In this document: positions 1 to 8,233 of the stretch, in pieces
How the letters are laid out: every line of letters starts with the position of its first letter
Position numbering within the stretch: the stretch's first letter is position 1
DNA from: Paenibacillus radicis (ex Xue et al. 2023)
GTDB taxonomy: Bacteria > Bacillota > Bacilli > Paenibacillales > NBRC-103111
Direction: 5' to 3'
Assembly: GCF_024722015.1 (NCBI RefSeq)
Contig: NZ_JANQBD010000021.1
Location: 1 to 64,000, forward strand
DNA length: 64,000 bases
The notes under the pieces: generated by a model
The model's input: the letters and a program-made list of their open reading frames with translations, nothing else
Told to the model about the DNA's origin: nothing
The model's database searches: none
Program-made: the position numbers and the translations under genes

Positions 1-416
1 TTGTTTCGTGTATAGTTGCCATGAGTAGGGTTCCTTTCTTGGTGACTTCACTAATCCCGAGAATACCCTACTTTTTTGTTGCCTGACTAGGCTCCAAATT
101 GTGGTACACAAACAATTTTACACCGTCCATTTAGGGAATAAAGTCCTAAATTAGCGCCAGAAATTTCAGCTAGATACCTTCTAGAAGAAAAATGAGGGTA
201 ATTAGCAGGAGGATTTCCAGTTGTTTTTCTTTTGCAAATCCCGAGAACACTTTGTGGGGCTTCATTGTGATCGGTATGGCCTGAATAGCCTGAATACATC
301 GTCAAAAACATAAATATAGAGTAGAGCCCTATTTAAAAGTGAAAAACTAGTTAGCTACTATTGGGAATCTGTCTAGTTTTACTATAATAGGGCTGTTAGC
401 AGTCTTCAGCAATATG
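1..416. other. Left-edge stretch with no supported gene
   Basis: I see no convincing gene here. A minus-strand frame crosses the left edge and could be the start of a gene (an ATG at 22-20 with an AAAGGA about 9 bases upstream), but only seven codons lie in the window. Two short related stretches sharing TCTCGGGATT on the minus strand, near 55-65 and 235-245, suggest a degraded repeat or pseudogene. A minus-strand frame of 74 codons at 87-311 has no ribosome binding site and no recognisable motif. Confidence 0.4.
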
Positions 417-445
417 AAAATGACCACTCAGGAGGAGTGGTCGCT
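417..445 (-). terminator. Rho-independent terminator after mtnA
   Basis: The inverted repeat TGACCACTC/GAGTGGTCG around a five-base loop is followed on the minus strand by TTTTC. It lies just beyond the mtnA stop codon and probably ends the mtnK-mtnA transcript. Confidence 0.65.
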
Positions 446-453
446 TTGAAAAG

Positions 454-1536
454 TTATGCTTCAGCAAATAGCTTTTTTAAATTTTCATTGTAAGGAGCTC
501 GGATAACACCTTTTTCTGTAATGATAGCCGTAACATATTCGTTAGGCGTCACATCAAAGGCGGGATTGTAAACTTTGATTCCTTGTGGAGCTGTACGTTT
601 ACCGAAACCCTGTGTAATTTCATCTTCGTGACGTTCTTCAATTGGAATATCATCACCGTTAGGAGTATTCAGATCGATAGTGGACATCGGGCATGCTACA
701 TAAAAAGGAATGCCATGCGCTTTCGCCAGCACCGCGACGCTGTAGGTGCCGATTTTGTTGGCGACGTCACCGTTGGCCGCTACGCGGTCAGTACCGACGA
801 TCACCGCCTGCACCCAGCCCTTGTGCATGATGGCGCCGGCCATGTTGTCGCAGATGAGCGTCACGTCGACGCCGGCCTGCTGTAGCTCGAACGCCGTCAG
901 GCGTGCGCCTTGCAGCACGGGCCGCGTCTCGTCGGCATACACCTTGAGGTGTATGCCGCGCTCCTGCGCCAGGTACATCGGCGCGAGCGCCGTGCCGTAG
1001 CGGGCTGTGGCCAGGCCGCCCGCATTGCAGTGCGTGAGGACGCCCATGCCGTCCTCGAACAGCGCCAGCGCGTGCTCGCCTATGAGGCGGCACGTCTCCT
1101 CATCCTCGCTCTGGATGAGCTTCGCTTCATCCAGCAGCGCCTGCTTCATCGCCTCCGGCTCGCCGCCGGCGGAAGCAAGAGCTTCCGCACGCTGTCTCAT
1201 CCGATCCAGCGCCCAGAACAAGTTCACCGCCGTCGGACGCGACGTCGCCAAATAATCGCATTGCTTGACGGTTTCGTCAAGCAGCTGCTCACGGCTGCCG
1301 CTTGTGCTGCGTACGCCGAGGTAAACCCCGAACGCCGCGGCGATGCCGATCGCAGGCGCTCCACGAACCGCAAGCTGCTTGATTGCATCCCATACCTGCT
1401 CTGACGTAGTCAGCTCCAGGTATACGATCTCATCGGGCAGCAAGCGCTGATCCAGCAGATCAAGCTGATTATCTGCTGAATTCCAACGGACTGATTGAAG
1501 CCAGTCCGCCGTTGATTGTTTATCCAATGTTCCCAT
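454..1536 (-). CDS. mtnA: S-methyl-5-thioribose-1-phosphate isomerase
   Basis: Isomerises methylthioribose-1-phosphate to methylthioribulose-1-phosphate in the cytoplasmic methionine salvage pathway. The 360-residue protein is close to the usual family length. It carries RGAPAIG (59-65), the catalytic-cysteine motif THCNAGG (Cys170) and the acidic motif GTDRVAANGD (Asp250), matching the Cys/Asp pair known for Bacillus MtnA. The ATG at 1536 follows an AAGGAGA site. It lies 50 bases downstream of mtnK, which makes its substrate, so the two are very likely co-transcribed. The middle of the gene (about 720-1330) is visibly much richer in GC than its 3' end (454-700), which is unusual within one gene. 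The assignment is firm. Confidence 0.96.
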   Translation of the reverse strand: MGTLDKQSTADWLQSVRWNSADNQLDLLDQRLLPDEIVYLELTTSEQVWDAIKQLAVRGAPAIGIAAAFGVYLGVRSTSGSREQLLDETVKQCDYLATSRPTAVNLFWALDRMRQRAEALASAGGEPEAMKQALLDEAKLIQSEDEETCRLIGEHALALFEDGMGVLTHCNAGGLATARYGTALAPMYLAQERGIHLKVYADETRPVLQGARLTAFELQQAGVDVTLICDNMAGAIMHKGWVQAVIVGTDRVAANGDVANKIGTYSVAVLAKAHGIPFYVACPMSTIDLNTPNGDDIPIEERHEDEITQGFGKRTAPQGIKVYNPAFDVTPNEYVTAIITEKGVIRAPYNENLKKLFAEA

Positions 1537-1586
1537 AATAAAATATCTCCTTTATTCTTCCAGCGTGTAGGCTCATGATCCTCTAA

Positions 1587-2792
1587 CTATTCAACAGCCT
1601 TAACTGCAATTTCTAACAATTCATCAATCGATTGAGCCTGGCGGTTGTGTTTGATGAGTGCAGTCCCAATCCGCAAAGCGATGCGTTGGGCACGTTCCTT
1701 AGCTGCTTCATCTTCCAGCTTGTTAATGTCGGCAACCTGTGCCAAGCCATGTACGCGGCGAACGATCTTGCTGCCGGTATAACCGATAGTGTCACGCAGC
1801 ACCTGCTGCAAGTACCAGTCCTGATAGCCCTCTGTCTTGGACAGCCGATCTTCCCCGTACAAGCTCCACAACGAACGGAACTCCCCTTGGAATAATGTCC
1901 ACACATCCTTGATTGTGCCAAGCAAATAGCCGCGGTAATCCGCACGCGACTCTGCATCCTTGCTCCAGCCTTCCTGAGCGGCGTAGTTCAATAGCAGATT
2001 CGCGAACACAGCGCCGATGTCGAAGCCCATTGGACCATAATAAGCGAATTCCGGATCGATAACTTTAGTCGAGTCTTGCGTAATAAAAATACTGCCGGTG
2101 TGCAGATCGCCATGAAGCAGTGACTGAGCATGTGTCAGAAAGCTGTTTCTTAATATAGCAACTTCCAAATGAAGCTCTTTATCCTGCCAGAGTGCTTCTA
2201 TGGCATCTTGAATAGCGGGAGGTACATTATTGGTTTCTGCATTATAATAAGGATCGTCAAAAATTAAATCCTCAGTAATCTTGCATAGCTCAGGGTTGAT
2301 GAACTGCTTAACGCGTTCTTTTTTCTCCTGTTGATTCATGCCAAGGTCAGATGTGTAAAATAAGGTGTGTGCCAAAAAACGTGCAATATGCTGAGCGAAT
2401 AATGGATATCGATTTCCTTCAATAAGTCCTCTACGCATAATAACATGATCGCTTAGGTCTTGCATAACGGTTAATGCGAGATCTTTTTCATATACAAAGA
2501 CATGTGGAACCAGATCAGGGCACAGCGATTCTTGAATGATCAACGCCTCGCTTTCAATCCTTGCACGATCCAGAGTGAGTGGCCATGATTCGCCAACGAC
2601 TTTTGCATAGGGAAGCGCTTGTTTCAAAATAATGCTTCTACCGGTAGAAGGTTCAGAAATATGAAATACTAGATTTAAATTGCCATCGCCGATTTCACGG
2701 CTTGCCAGCTCGCTGTTCGGTGCAAAAAGATTCGGAATCGTGCGGGCATATTCAACCGCTTCAGCTTCAGTAAATGCGTGGTATGTAGTCAT
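1587..2792 (-). CDS. mtnK: S-methyl-5-thioribose kinase
   Basis: Phosphorylates methylthioribose to methylthioribose-1-phosphate using ATP, the step before MtnA in methionine salvage. The 401-residue protein has the aminoglycoside-phosphotransferase fold signature HGDLHTG (227-233; catalytic Asp) and the metal-binding DPEFA segment (246-250), followed by YYGPMGFDIG, typical of MtnK. Start ATG at 2792 is preceded by AAGGGGGAA on the minus strand. It is the first gene of the mtnK-mtnA pair. No S-box (SAM-I) riboswitch is recognisable upstream, although such control is common for this gene in Bacillales; instead a short hairpin repeat sits directly before the ribosome binding site. The identification is firm, the regulation unknown. 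Confidence 0.96.
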   Translation of the reverse strand: MTTYHAFTEAEAVEYARTIPNLFAPNSELASREIGDGNLNLVFHISEPSTGRSIILKQALPYAKVVGESWPLTLDRARIESEALIIQESLCPDLVPHVFVYEKDLALTVMQDLSDHVIMRRGLIEGNRYPLFAQHIARFLAHTLFYTSDLGMNQQEKKERVKQFINPELCKITEDLIFDDPYYNAETNNVPPAIQDAIEALWQDKELHLEVAILRNSFLTHAQSLLHGDLHTGSIFITQDSTKVIDPEFAYYGPMGFDIGAVFANLLLNYAAQEGWSKDAESRADYRGYLLGTIKDVWTLFQGEFRSLWSLYGEDRLSKTEGYQDWYLQQVLRDTIGYTGSKIVRRVHGLAQVADINKLEDEAAKERAQRIALRIGTALIKHNRQAQSIDELLEIAVKAVE

Positions 2793-2810
2793 TAAAATAA
2801 TTCCCCCTTA

Positions 2811-2840
2811 AAGTTTGCTTCAGCAAAAACCGGCTTCTTT
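2811..2840 (-). repeat. Dispersed hairpin repeat upstream of mtnK
   Basis: The sequence GTTTGCTTCAGCAAAAAC followed by CGGCTTC forms a small stem-loop (TTTGC/GCAAA). It resembles the first unit of the array at 33113-33217 upstream of a yheD-like gene, with paired changes that keep the stem. In both places it ends just before the Shine-Dalgarno sequence of a minus-strand gene. Confidence 0.5.
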
Positions 2841-3179
2841 AGCTTTTACCGTCATATCGAAGAAAAACTATTCAAGCACAGGTTTAGTCCGTAAACATAT
2901 CGCTATCTAGTATATCAAAATGTTCGTCATCTTGGAAGGTATCCCTAGTAATCAGCCCTGATTTATGAGGTTGTTTCTGCTGCCAGCTTCTTGCCTTATT
3001 TATAGTGAAAATACGGATATTTACAAAAAAAACACGTGCCATTAACATCCTCTTAACGCTTATTTTTTAAAATAATAATTAAGGTTGCATGATATGAGCT
3101 TATAGATAGTTATTTTGAGAGGATCAAGTTGAGGGTTACATAAAATATAGTCGATAGCATATCAGGAGGTTTTCTTACT
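2841..3179. other. Intergenic region between mtnK and a small secreted protein
   Basis: This AT-rich spacer separates divergent genes and should hold both promoters. I see no S-box riboswitch, no other conserved RNA and no open frame. A good ribosome binding site, CAGGAGG, lies at 3162-3168 for the plus-strand small gene. Confidence 0.4.
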
Positions 3180-3353
3180 ATGAAGGTAATCGTGAGATTA
3201 TTGTTTGCTGCCGTTGCTCTTGGAGTTGTACTGACACTTGGACTGACTTCTCAGGATAACCAGACCGTGGCAGGCACGAATCCAATGAAGGTAAACCAAC
3301 AGCAGTATGATCGTATTCATGAGCCCGCTATGTTTGCAAATGTAAATAAATGA
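3180..3353 (+). CDS. Small exported or membrane-anchored peptide, unknown function
   Basis: A 57-residue frame from ATG 3180 with a strong AGGAGG site about 9 bases upstream. Residues 1-22 are one basic-hydrophobic segment (MKVIVRLLFAAVALGVVLTL), which may be a signal peptide or a single membrane anchor. The remainder is polar (NQQQYDRIHEP). It stands alone, divergent from mtnK. I recognise no family. Support comes from the ribosome binding site, the clean start and the signal-like N-terminus rather than from homology. Confidence 0.6.
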   Translation: MKVIVRLLFAAVALGVVLTLGLTSQDNQTVAGTNPMKVNQQQYDRIHEPAMFANVNK

Positions 3354-3644
3354 TCTGACGTATACTTTGGATTAGATATTGGAAAGTAAAACGTCAAGTT
3401 TGAATATATTTTTATTAAGTGAGGGTACCGGTGGGTGCTCTTTTTTAACTTGTAAAAACCATCACTGCTGATGAGCACGGCCATCATGAGGCTTTTTGTA
3501 AGTTTTCTGGTATAATAAGGATAGCGCTGCTGGGAGATAAGAATCTCTAACGAGCCTTTTGAGGATGAGTGACCGGATTCATTTGCTGGTTTTCTTGCAG
3601 TATCAGACTTGTTTAGCTCTGCTGAAAGCTTGTACGTCTCATAT
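3354..3644. other. Spacer between convergent small genes
   Basis: No gene is supported. Weak hairpin elements near 3420-3510 (for example GCTC followed by six T at about 3437-3445) may end the plus-strand small gene at 3180-3353. A 94-codon plus-strand frame starting at 3559 has no ribosome binding site and is antisense to the real minus-strand gene at 3724-3903. Confidence 0.35.
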
Positions 3645-3675
3645 TATTAAAAGAAGACGGGCTTTCGCCCGCCAT
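3645..3675 (-). terminator. Rho-independent terminator of the 59-residue protein gene
   Basis: On the minus strand the stem GGCGGGC/GCCCGTC with a GAAA-type tetraloop is followed by TTCTTTTAATA. It lies about 50 bases past the stop of the small gene at 3724-3903. Confidence 0.65.
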
Positions 3676-3723
3676 TCTGTGACCTTTACAATAGAATTAA
3701 TGATTCCAGTACTTCAGCAAAAT

Positions 3724-3903
3724 CTATTCGAAATATTTGTTTTTGATGCTGCGGTGCTCAACCAAGTCAATAGCGCCCAGTACAACATGAGCAAGTCCGA
3801 ATCCTGCGACCGCGGCTGCAGCCATCGGATATTTGTTACGTAATGCCACACCTGAAGCTGTAACTGCTGTTCCTAAAACGGTTGGAATAAGTCCTTCACG
3901 CAT
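3724..3903 (-). CDS. Small conserved-looking hydrophobic protein, 59 residues
   Basis: The frame begins at ATG 3903 with a perfect GGAGGAAAA ribosome binding site and ends in its own terminator. The sequence (MREGLIPTVLGTAVTASG...) is Gly/Ala-rich, with a hydrophobic stretch at about residues 28-45 and a polar end. I have a vague memory of similar short Bacillales proteins that databases label 'asparagine synthase', but nothing in this sequence supports an enzymatic role and I leave the function open. The gene is monocistronic. Confidence 0.65.
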   Translation of the reverse strand: MREGLIPTVLGTAVTASGVALRNKYPMAAAAVAGFGLAHVVLGAIDLVEHRSIKNKYFE

Positions 3904-4079
3904 CGTTTTTCCTCCTTCAGAGATTTAATAAATGCGATTATAGGTTGGGGTTTTATGATCTGTTTTATGCTTGTTAAAGGTTGGATTGTTTTGGAGCGCA
4001 AACTTATTTATAATATCATAGGAATTAATGTTTGAATCCGGATTCATGGCTCATAATTACTAAGGAAAGGATAGTGAAA

Positions 4080-4664
4080 ATGCTAAGTGAAAATACAATG
4101 AGACCTGTTGCCTTGAAAGAGTGGGCGGTTGCCATAGAAGCTCTTCGAAGCGGTCAACAAATACTCATTATGCGCAAGGGTGGTATCCGTGAAGAAACAA
4201 GGGATTTTCAGATAGAAAGCGATAGCTTTTATTTGTTTCCAACCTATGAGCACCAGAAAAAGCAATGGATCAAGCCGGAGTATCAGCACCAGCTGGATAA
4301 AACTTTGGAAGGTTGGAGCATAGAGGATACGAATGTGTCCATCCAATGTTATGCCGAGCTTGTCGAGGATATTCTAGTAGAAGATCAAGAGCAATTGTCT
4401 AGACTGGGTGGTCTTCATATATGGACGGACACTTTTGCAGAAGAAAGGCTTAAGTGGAAGCGAACTCAACCTTTGCATGTGATGTTGCTTCGGGTGTATG
4501 AGCTCACAGCTCCGGCTCAATTACCGATATTGCCTTTGTATAATGGATGCAAATCTTGGATACAACTGGAAAGTGATACATTGAGTGGGATGGAACGCAA
4601 ACCAGTCCTTGACGATGCAGCTTTTCAAAAAGCTATTGAGGAAATAAAAGAGGCGCTGAGCTGA
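4080..4664 (+). CDS. DUF1802 family protein
   Basis: A 194-residue soluble protein of the DUF1802 type, judged from the opening segment ALKEWAVAIEALRSGQQIL, then MRKGGIREE and FYLFPTYEHQ. No enzymatic function is established for this family. ATG 4080 is preferred over an in-frame ATG at 4032 because AAGGAAAGG lies at 4062-4070 with correct spacing. No signal peptide or membrane segment is visible. It is followed at 174 bases by the suf operon in the same direction, but the promoter-like and Fur-like elements in the gap suggest separate transcription. Confidence 0.8.
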   Translation: MLSENTMRPVALKEWAVAIEALRSGQQILIMRKGGIREETRDFQIESDSFYLFPTYEHQKKQWIKPEYQHQLDKTLEGWSIEDTNVSIQCYAELVEDILVEDQEQLSRLGGLHIWTDTFAEERLKWKRTQPLHVMLLRVYELTAPAQLPILPLYNGCKSWIQLESDTLSGMERKPVLDDAAFQKAIEEIKEALS

Positions 4665-4735
4665 TAGGCTATCATGTAATTGAAAACTCTCTGAAAACAG
4701 ACAATTTTAGGCTTTATTGATTTGACTTGGTAAGA

Positions 4736-4798
4736 TATAATATATTAGTATTGAGAATCATTGATAATCAGTTTAGAATGATTATTATCTAATAATCA
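4736..4798 (+). promoter_or_regulatory. Promoter with Fur/PerR-box-like element before suf
   Basis: A perfect TATAAT lies at 4736-4741, with a weak TTTATT 17 bases upstream. Immediately downstream is a run of overlapping Fur-box-like half-sites: TGAGAATCATTGATAATCA (4752-4770) and GATTATTATC inside 4776-4798. These resemble the TGATAAT/ATTATCA elements bound by Fur-family repressors and would overlap the transcription start. Iron control of Fe-S assembly is biologically reasonable but here inferred. Confidence 0.45.
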
Positions 4799-4837
4799 GT
4801 ACTCTAAAGAGAACTACAAATTATGGAGGCAGAAAAC

Positions 4838-5668
4838 ATGGCAAATGCACCGGAATTTATTATAGACGGTTTAAAAGCGACAATTGAAGGTAAAGAAATT
4901 TTGAAAGGCTTGAGCTTGAAAATTAAAGGTGGAGAAATACATGCCATCATGGGGCCGAATGGTACAGGGAAAAGTACATTGGCTTCCACTATCATGGGGC
5001 ATCCTAAATATGAAGTAACTGAAGGATCCATTTCTTTGAATGGTGAAGACGTATTGGAAATGGCAGTTGATGAAAGAGCGAGAGCAGGATTGTTCTTAGC
5101 TATGCAATACCCTAGTGAAATTACTGGCGTAACGAATGCCGATTTCTTGCGCAGTGCGATTAATGCACGCCGCGGCGAAGGCAACGAGATCTCATTGATC
5201 AAGTTCATCCGCCTGATGGAAGCAAAGATGAAAGAGCTCGAGATGAATCCCGAATTTATGCACCGTTACTTAAATGAAGGTTTCTCCGGCGGCGAGAAAA
5301 AGCGTAATGAGATTTTACAAATGCTGCTGCTTGAGCCTAGCCTTGTTATTTTGGATGAGATTGATTCCGGTCTTGATATTGATGCCCTGCGTATCGTAGC
5401 TACAGGTGTTAACGCTATGCGCTCCGAAGAACGCGGCTTCTTGATTATTACTCACTATCAGCGTTTGCTTAACTATATTAAACCGGACTTTGTACATGTA
5501 ATGATGCAGGGCCGTATTGTTAAATCTGGTGGTCCTGAGTTGTCAGAGCGTCTTGAGAATGAAGGCTATGACTGGATTAAAGAGGAACTCGGAATTGTTG
5601 ACGAGACTGTTGGCGGACAAGATGAAGAGTTCAAAGTACCAATGAACACGACAGCACCAAGATACTAA
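4838..5668 (+). CDS. sufC: Fe-S cluster assembly ATPase SufC
   Basis: ABC-type ATPase that works with SufB and SufD in the cytoplasmic scaffold complex building iron-sulfur clusters. The 276-residue protein has Walker A GPNGTGKST (39-47), the signature FSGGEKKR (149-156) and Walker B LVILDE (169-174) followed by the D-loop region SGLD. It lacks membrane segments. ATG 4838 is chosen because GGAGG (4825-4829) is correctly spaced; an upstream in-frame ATG at 4823 overlaps that site. It is the first gene of sufCDSUB, behind a possible Fur-regulated promoter. Confidence 0.97.
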   Translation: MANAPEFIIDGLKATIEGKEILKGLSLKIKGGEIHAIMGPNGTGKSTLASTIMGHPKYEVTEGSISLNGEDVLEMAVDERARAGLFLAMQYPSEITGVTNADFLRSAINARRGEGNEISLIKFIRLMEAKMKELEMNPEFMHRYLNEGFSGGEKKRNEILQMLLLEPSLVILDEIDSGLDIDALRIVATGVNAMRSEERGFLIITHYQRLLNYIKPDFVHVMMQGRIVKSGGPELSERLENEGYDWIKEELGIVDETVGGQDEEFKVPMNTTAPRY

Positions 5669-5696
5669 TGACAACCGAACTGGAGGAATATTTGAA

Positions 5697-7010
5697 ATGA
5701 GTGCAAACACAATTCTTCCCATCGATCGTCAAACCATCGTGGAGCTGTCGAAATCTAGACGTGAGCCTGAATGGATGACCAATCTGCGCGCTGAAGCGTT
5801 AGAGTTGGCTGGATCGTTGGAATTACCTAAGCTGGAAAAAACAAGAATAGACCGTTGGAATCTTAATTCCTTCGGATCATATAAAGCGGAAGCTGCATTG
5901 ACCTCTCTTGAGGAGCTGCCGGAATCTGCCAAAGCTTTATTGCAGGATGAAGGTCAAGGCCAAGCGGAAAATTTGTTGGTTCAAAAAAATTGCAGCGTTG
6001 TGTACCACAGCGCATCGGAAGAGCTTGCAAAGCAGGGCGTTATTTTTACAAGCCTGGAGGATGCTTTGGTTAATCATGCTGATCTTGTGAAAAGCTATTT
6101 CATGAGCGTTGTCAGCAAGGATGAGAATCAATTAACTGCCCTTCATACCGCGCTTTGGAGCGGTGGGGTGTTCCTATATGTTCCTAAGAACGTTCAAGTA
6201 AATGTGCCTATTCAAGCATTGTTTTTGACAGATGACGCAGAAGCAAGCTTCTCGCCGCATATACTAATCGTAGCTGAGCAGCATTCTTCGGTAACGTATG
6301 TAGATAATTTTGCTTCCGTAGGCGAATTGAACAATTTAGTTCAGAACGGAATCGTGGAAATCATTGTAAAAGCTGGAGCAACAGTTAATTTTGCTTCTGT
6401 TCATAATCTCAATGCTTCTGTCGTTGACCTGAGCTATCGCCGTGCGATCGTGGAGAATGATGCAAATGTGCATTGGGTTATCGGTGAGATGAATTACGGA
6501 AACGTGATGTCGGACACTACCTCCGTATTGAAGGGTAACGGTTCGAATTCCGATGCCAAAATTATATGTGTAGGTACAGGCGAGCAGAAGCTGAATGTTA
6601 CAACACGGGCGATTCACTTCGGAAAAGCTTCGACAAGTGGAATGATCACTCGCGCTGTTATGCGCGATGAGTCTACTGCGATTATCAACGGGATCACCAA
6701 GATTGAAAAAGGCGCTACAGGTGCGAATGGAGAGCAGACAGAAAAGGTTCTTATGCTCAGTCCGAAAGCTCGTGGTGATGCCAATCCAATCCTGCTGATC
6801 GACGAGGATGATGTTAAGGCTGGACATGCTGCAAGTGTAGGCCAAGTGAATCCCGATCAAATTCATTATCTGATGTCTCGCGGTATCACTAAAGAAGAAG
6901 CGCAACGGTTGGTTATCTACGGATTCTTGGCTCCTGTAGTTTCTGAAATTCCAATGGAGAAGGTTAAATCCCAACTGCAAAGCTTTGTAGAAAGGAAGCT
7001 CGGACAATGA
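5697..7010 (+). CDS. sufD: Fe-S cluster assembly protein SufD
   Basis: Scaffold component that pairs with SufB and SufC. The 437-residue protein shows the SufBD-type beta-helix core, including YVPKNVQVNVPIQALF near residue 160 and the C-terminal segment ending in MSRGITKEEAQRLVIYGF, which it shares with SufB downstream. A good GGAGG site precedes ATG 5697. The stop overlaps the sufS start in ATGA fashion (7007-7010), so translation of the two is probably coupled. As is usual for SufD, the first ~120 residues differ from SufB. Confidence 0.95.
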   Translation: MSANTILPIDRQTIVELSKSRREPEWMTNLRAEALELAGSLELPKLEKTRIDRWNLNSFGSYKAEAALTSLEELPESAKALLQDEGQGQAENLLVQKNCSVVYHSASEELAKQGVIFTSLEDALVNHADLVKSYFMSVVSKDENQLTALHTALWSGGVFLYVPKNVQVNVPIQALFLTDDAEASFSPHILIVAEQHSSVTYVDNFASVGELNNLVQNGIVEIIVKAGATVNFASVHNLNASVVDLSYRRAIVENDANVHWVIGEMNYGNVMSDTTSVLKGNGSNSDAKIICVGTGEQKLNVTTRAIHFGKASTSGMITRAVMRDESTAIINGITKIEKGATGANGEQTEKVLMLSPKARGDANPILLIDEDDVKAGHAASVGQVNPDQIHYLMSRGITKEEAQRLVIYGFLAPVVSEIPMEKVKSQLQSFVERKLGQ

Positions 7011-8233
7011 ATTCAAAAGAGATCCGCCAATTGTTCCCTATTCTTCATCAGGAAGTAAATGGACATCCATTAGTTTATTTGGACTCGGCGGCAACCTCTC
7101 AAAAGCCGGTGTCCGTAATCGAAGCCATTAAGCACTATTATGAATGGGATAATGCTAATGTTCACCGCGGTGTTCATACGCTGGGTTCCAGGGCTACCGA
7201 CGCCTATGAAGGCGCTCGGGAGAAAGTCGCTAAATTCATTAATGCCAAATCGACAGAAGAAATCATTTTTACCCGCGGCACAACAACGGCCCTTAATTTG
7301 GTTGCTACTGGTTATGCTCGCTCCGTATGTAACGAAGGCGATGAAATCGTTATTACTCCTATGGAGCATCACAGTAATCTCATTCCATGGCAGCAGGCGG
7401 CTAAGGCTACCGGCGCTGTCTTGAAATATATTCCACTTCAGGAGGATGGATCCATACGTCTGGAGGATGTGGAGCAAACTATTACTGAACGGACCAAAAT
7501 TGTTTCCGTAACTTATGTTTCCAATGTACTTGGCGTAGTTAATCCTGTGAAGGAAATTGCAGCCATTGCACATCGCAAGGGTGCTAAGATGGTCGTTGAC
7601 GGTGCGCAAAGCACTCCTCATCTTAAGGTCGATGTACAAAATCTAGATTGCGATTTTTATGCTCTTTCCGGCCACAAAATGTGCGGTCCGACGGGGATCG
7701 GAGCGTTATACGGCAAGAAGGCTCTATTGCAGGAGATGGAGCCTATCGAATACGGCGGAGAAATGATTGACCATGTAGATTTGTATGAATCCACATGGAA
7801 GGAATTGCCGTGGAAATTCGAAGGCGGCACGCCTATGATTGCTGGAGCGGTTGGATTGGGAGCAGCAATTGATTTTCTCGAAAGTGTTGGTCTGCACGAA
7901 ATCGACCGTCATGAGAAGCAGCTAACTGCCTATGCAATGGATCGTATGTCTACGATTGACGATTTGAAGATTTATGGACCACGGAATGATCGGGCTGGAC
8001 TTATTACATTTAATCTTGGAGAAGTGCATCCTCATGATGTGGCTACCGTATTGGATGCGGATGGAATCGCTATACGTGCAGGGCATCATTGCTGCCAGCC
8101 GCTTATGCGTTGGCTGAAAGCATCCTCAACTGCAAGGGCAAGCTTTTATCTGTATAATACAGAAGAGGATGTTGATCGGTTGGTAGCTTCACTAATAAAA
8201 ACAAAGGAGTATTTCGGCCATGCAATTGGATGA
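7007..8233 (+). CDS. sufS: Cysteine desulfurase SufS
   Basis: Pyridoxal-phosphate enzyme that removes sulfur from cysteine and passes it to SufU for Fe-S assembly. The 408-residue protein has the PLP lysine in SGHKMCGPTG (Lys224) and the persulfide-carrying cysteine in RAGHHCCQP (Cys362; a second Cys follows directly). The sequence NVHRGVHTLG near the N-terminus is typical of the class II (SufS/CsdA) group. It overlaps sufD by 4 bases and sufU by 14 bases, showing tight operon structure. Confidence 0.97.
   Translation: MNSKEIRQLFPILHQEVNGHPLVYLDSAATSQKPVSVIEAIKHYYEWDNANVHRGVHTLGSRATDAYEGAREKVAKFINAKSTEEIIFTRGTTTALNLVATGYARSVCNEGDEIVITPMEHHSNLIPWQQAAKATGAVLKYIPLQEDGSIRLEDVEQTITERTKIVSVTYVSNVLGVVNPVKEIAAIAHRKGAKMVVDGAQSTPHLKVDVQNLDCDFYALSGHKMCGPTGIGALYGKKALLQEMEPIEYGGEMIDHVDLYESTWKELPWKFEGGTPMIAGAVGLGAAIDFLESVGLHEIDRHEKQLTAYAMDRMSTIDDLKIYGPRNDRAGLITFNLGEVHPHDVATVLDADGIAIRAGHHCCQPLMRWLKASSTARASFYLYNTEEDVDRLVASLIKTKEYFGHAIG

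Noticed and set aside
87..311. Minus-strand open frame of 74 codons
   Set aside because: No ribosome binding site, no recognisable motif, unusual composition; lies in an apparently degraded region.
583..1404. Several plus-strand open frames opposite mtnA
   Set aside because: They are antisense shadows produced by the GC-rich part of mtnA, which is a firm gene.
2793..3179. SAM riboswitch before mtnK
   Set aside because: The conserved sequences of the S-box could not be found on the minus strand.
3559..3843. Plus-strand frame of 94 codons
   Set aside because: Antisense to the small minus-strand gene at 3724-3903, which has a ribosome binding site and terminator; this frame has neither.
6336..7016. 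Minus-strand frame of 226 codons opposite sufD
   Set aside because: Shadow of sufD; no family motifs and no ribosome binding site.
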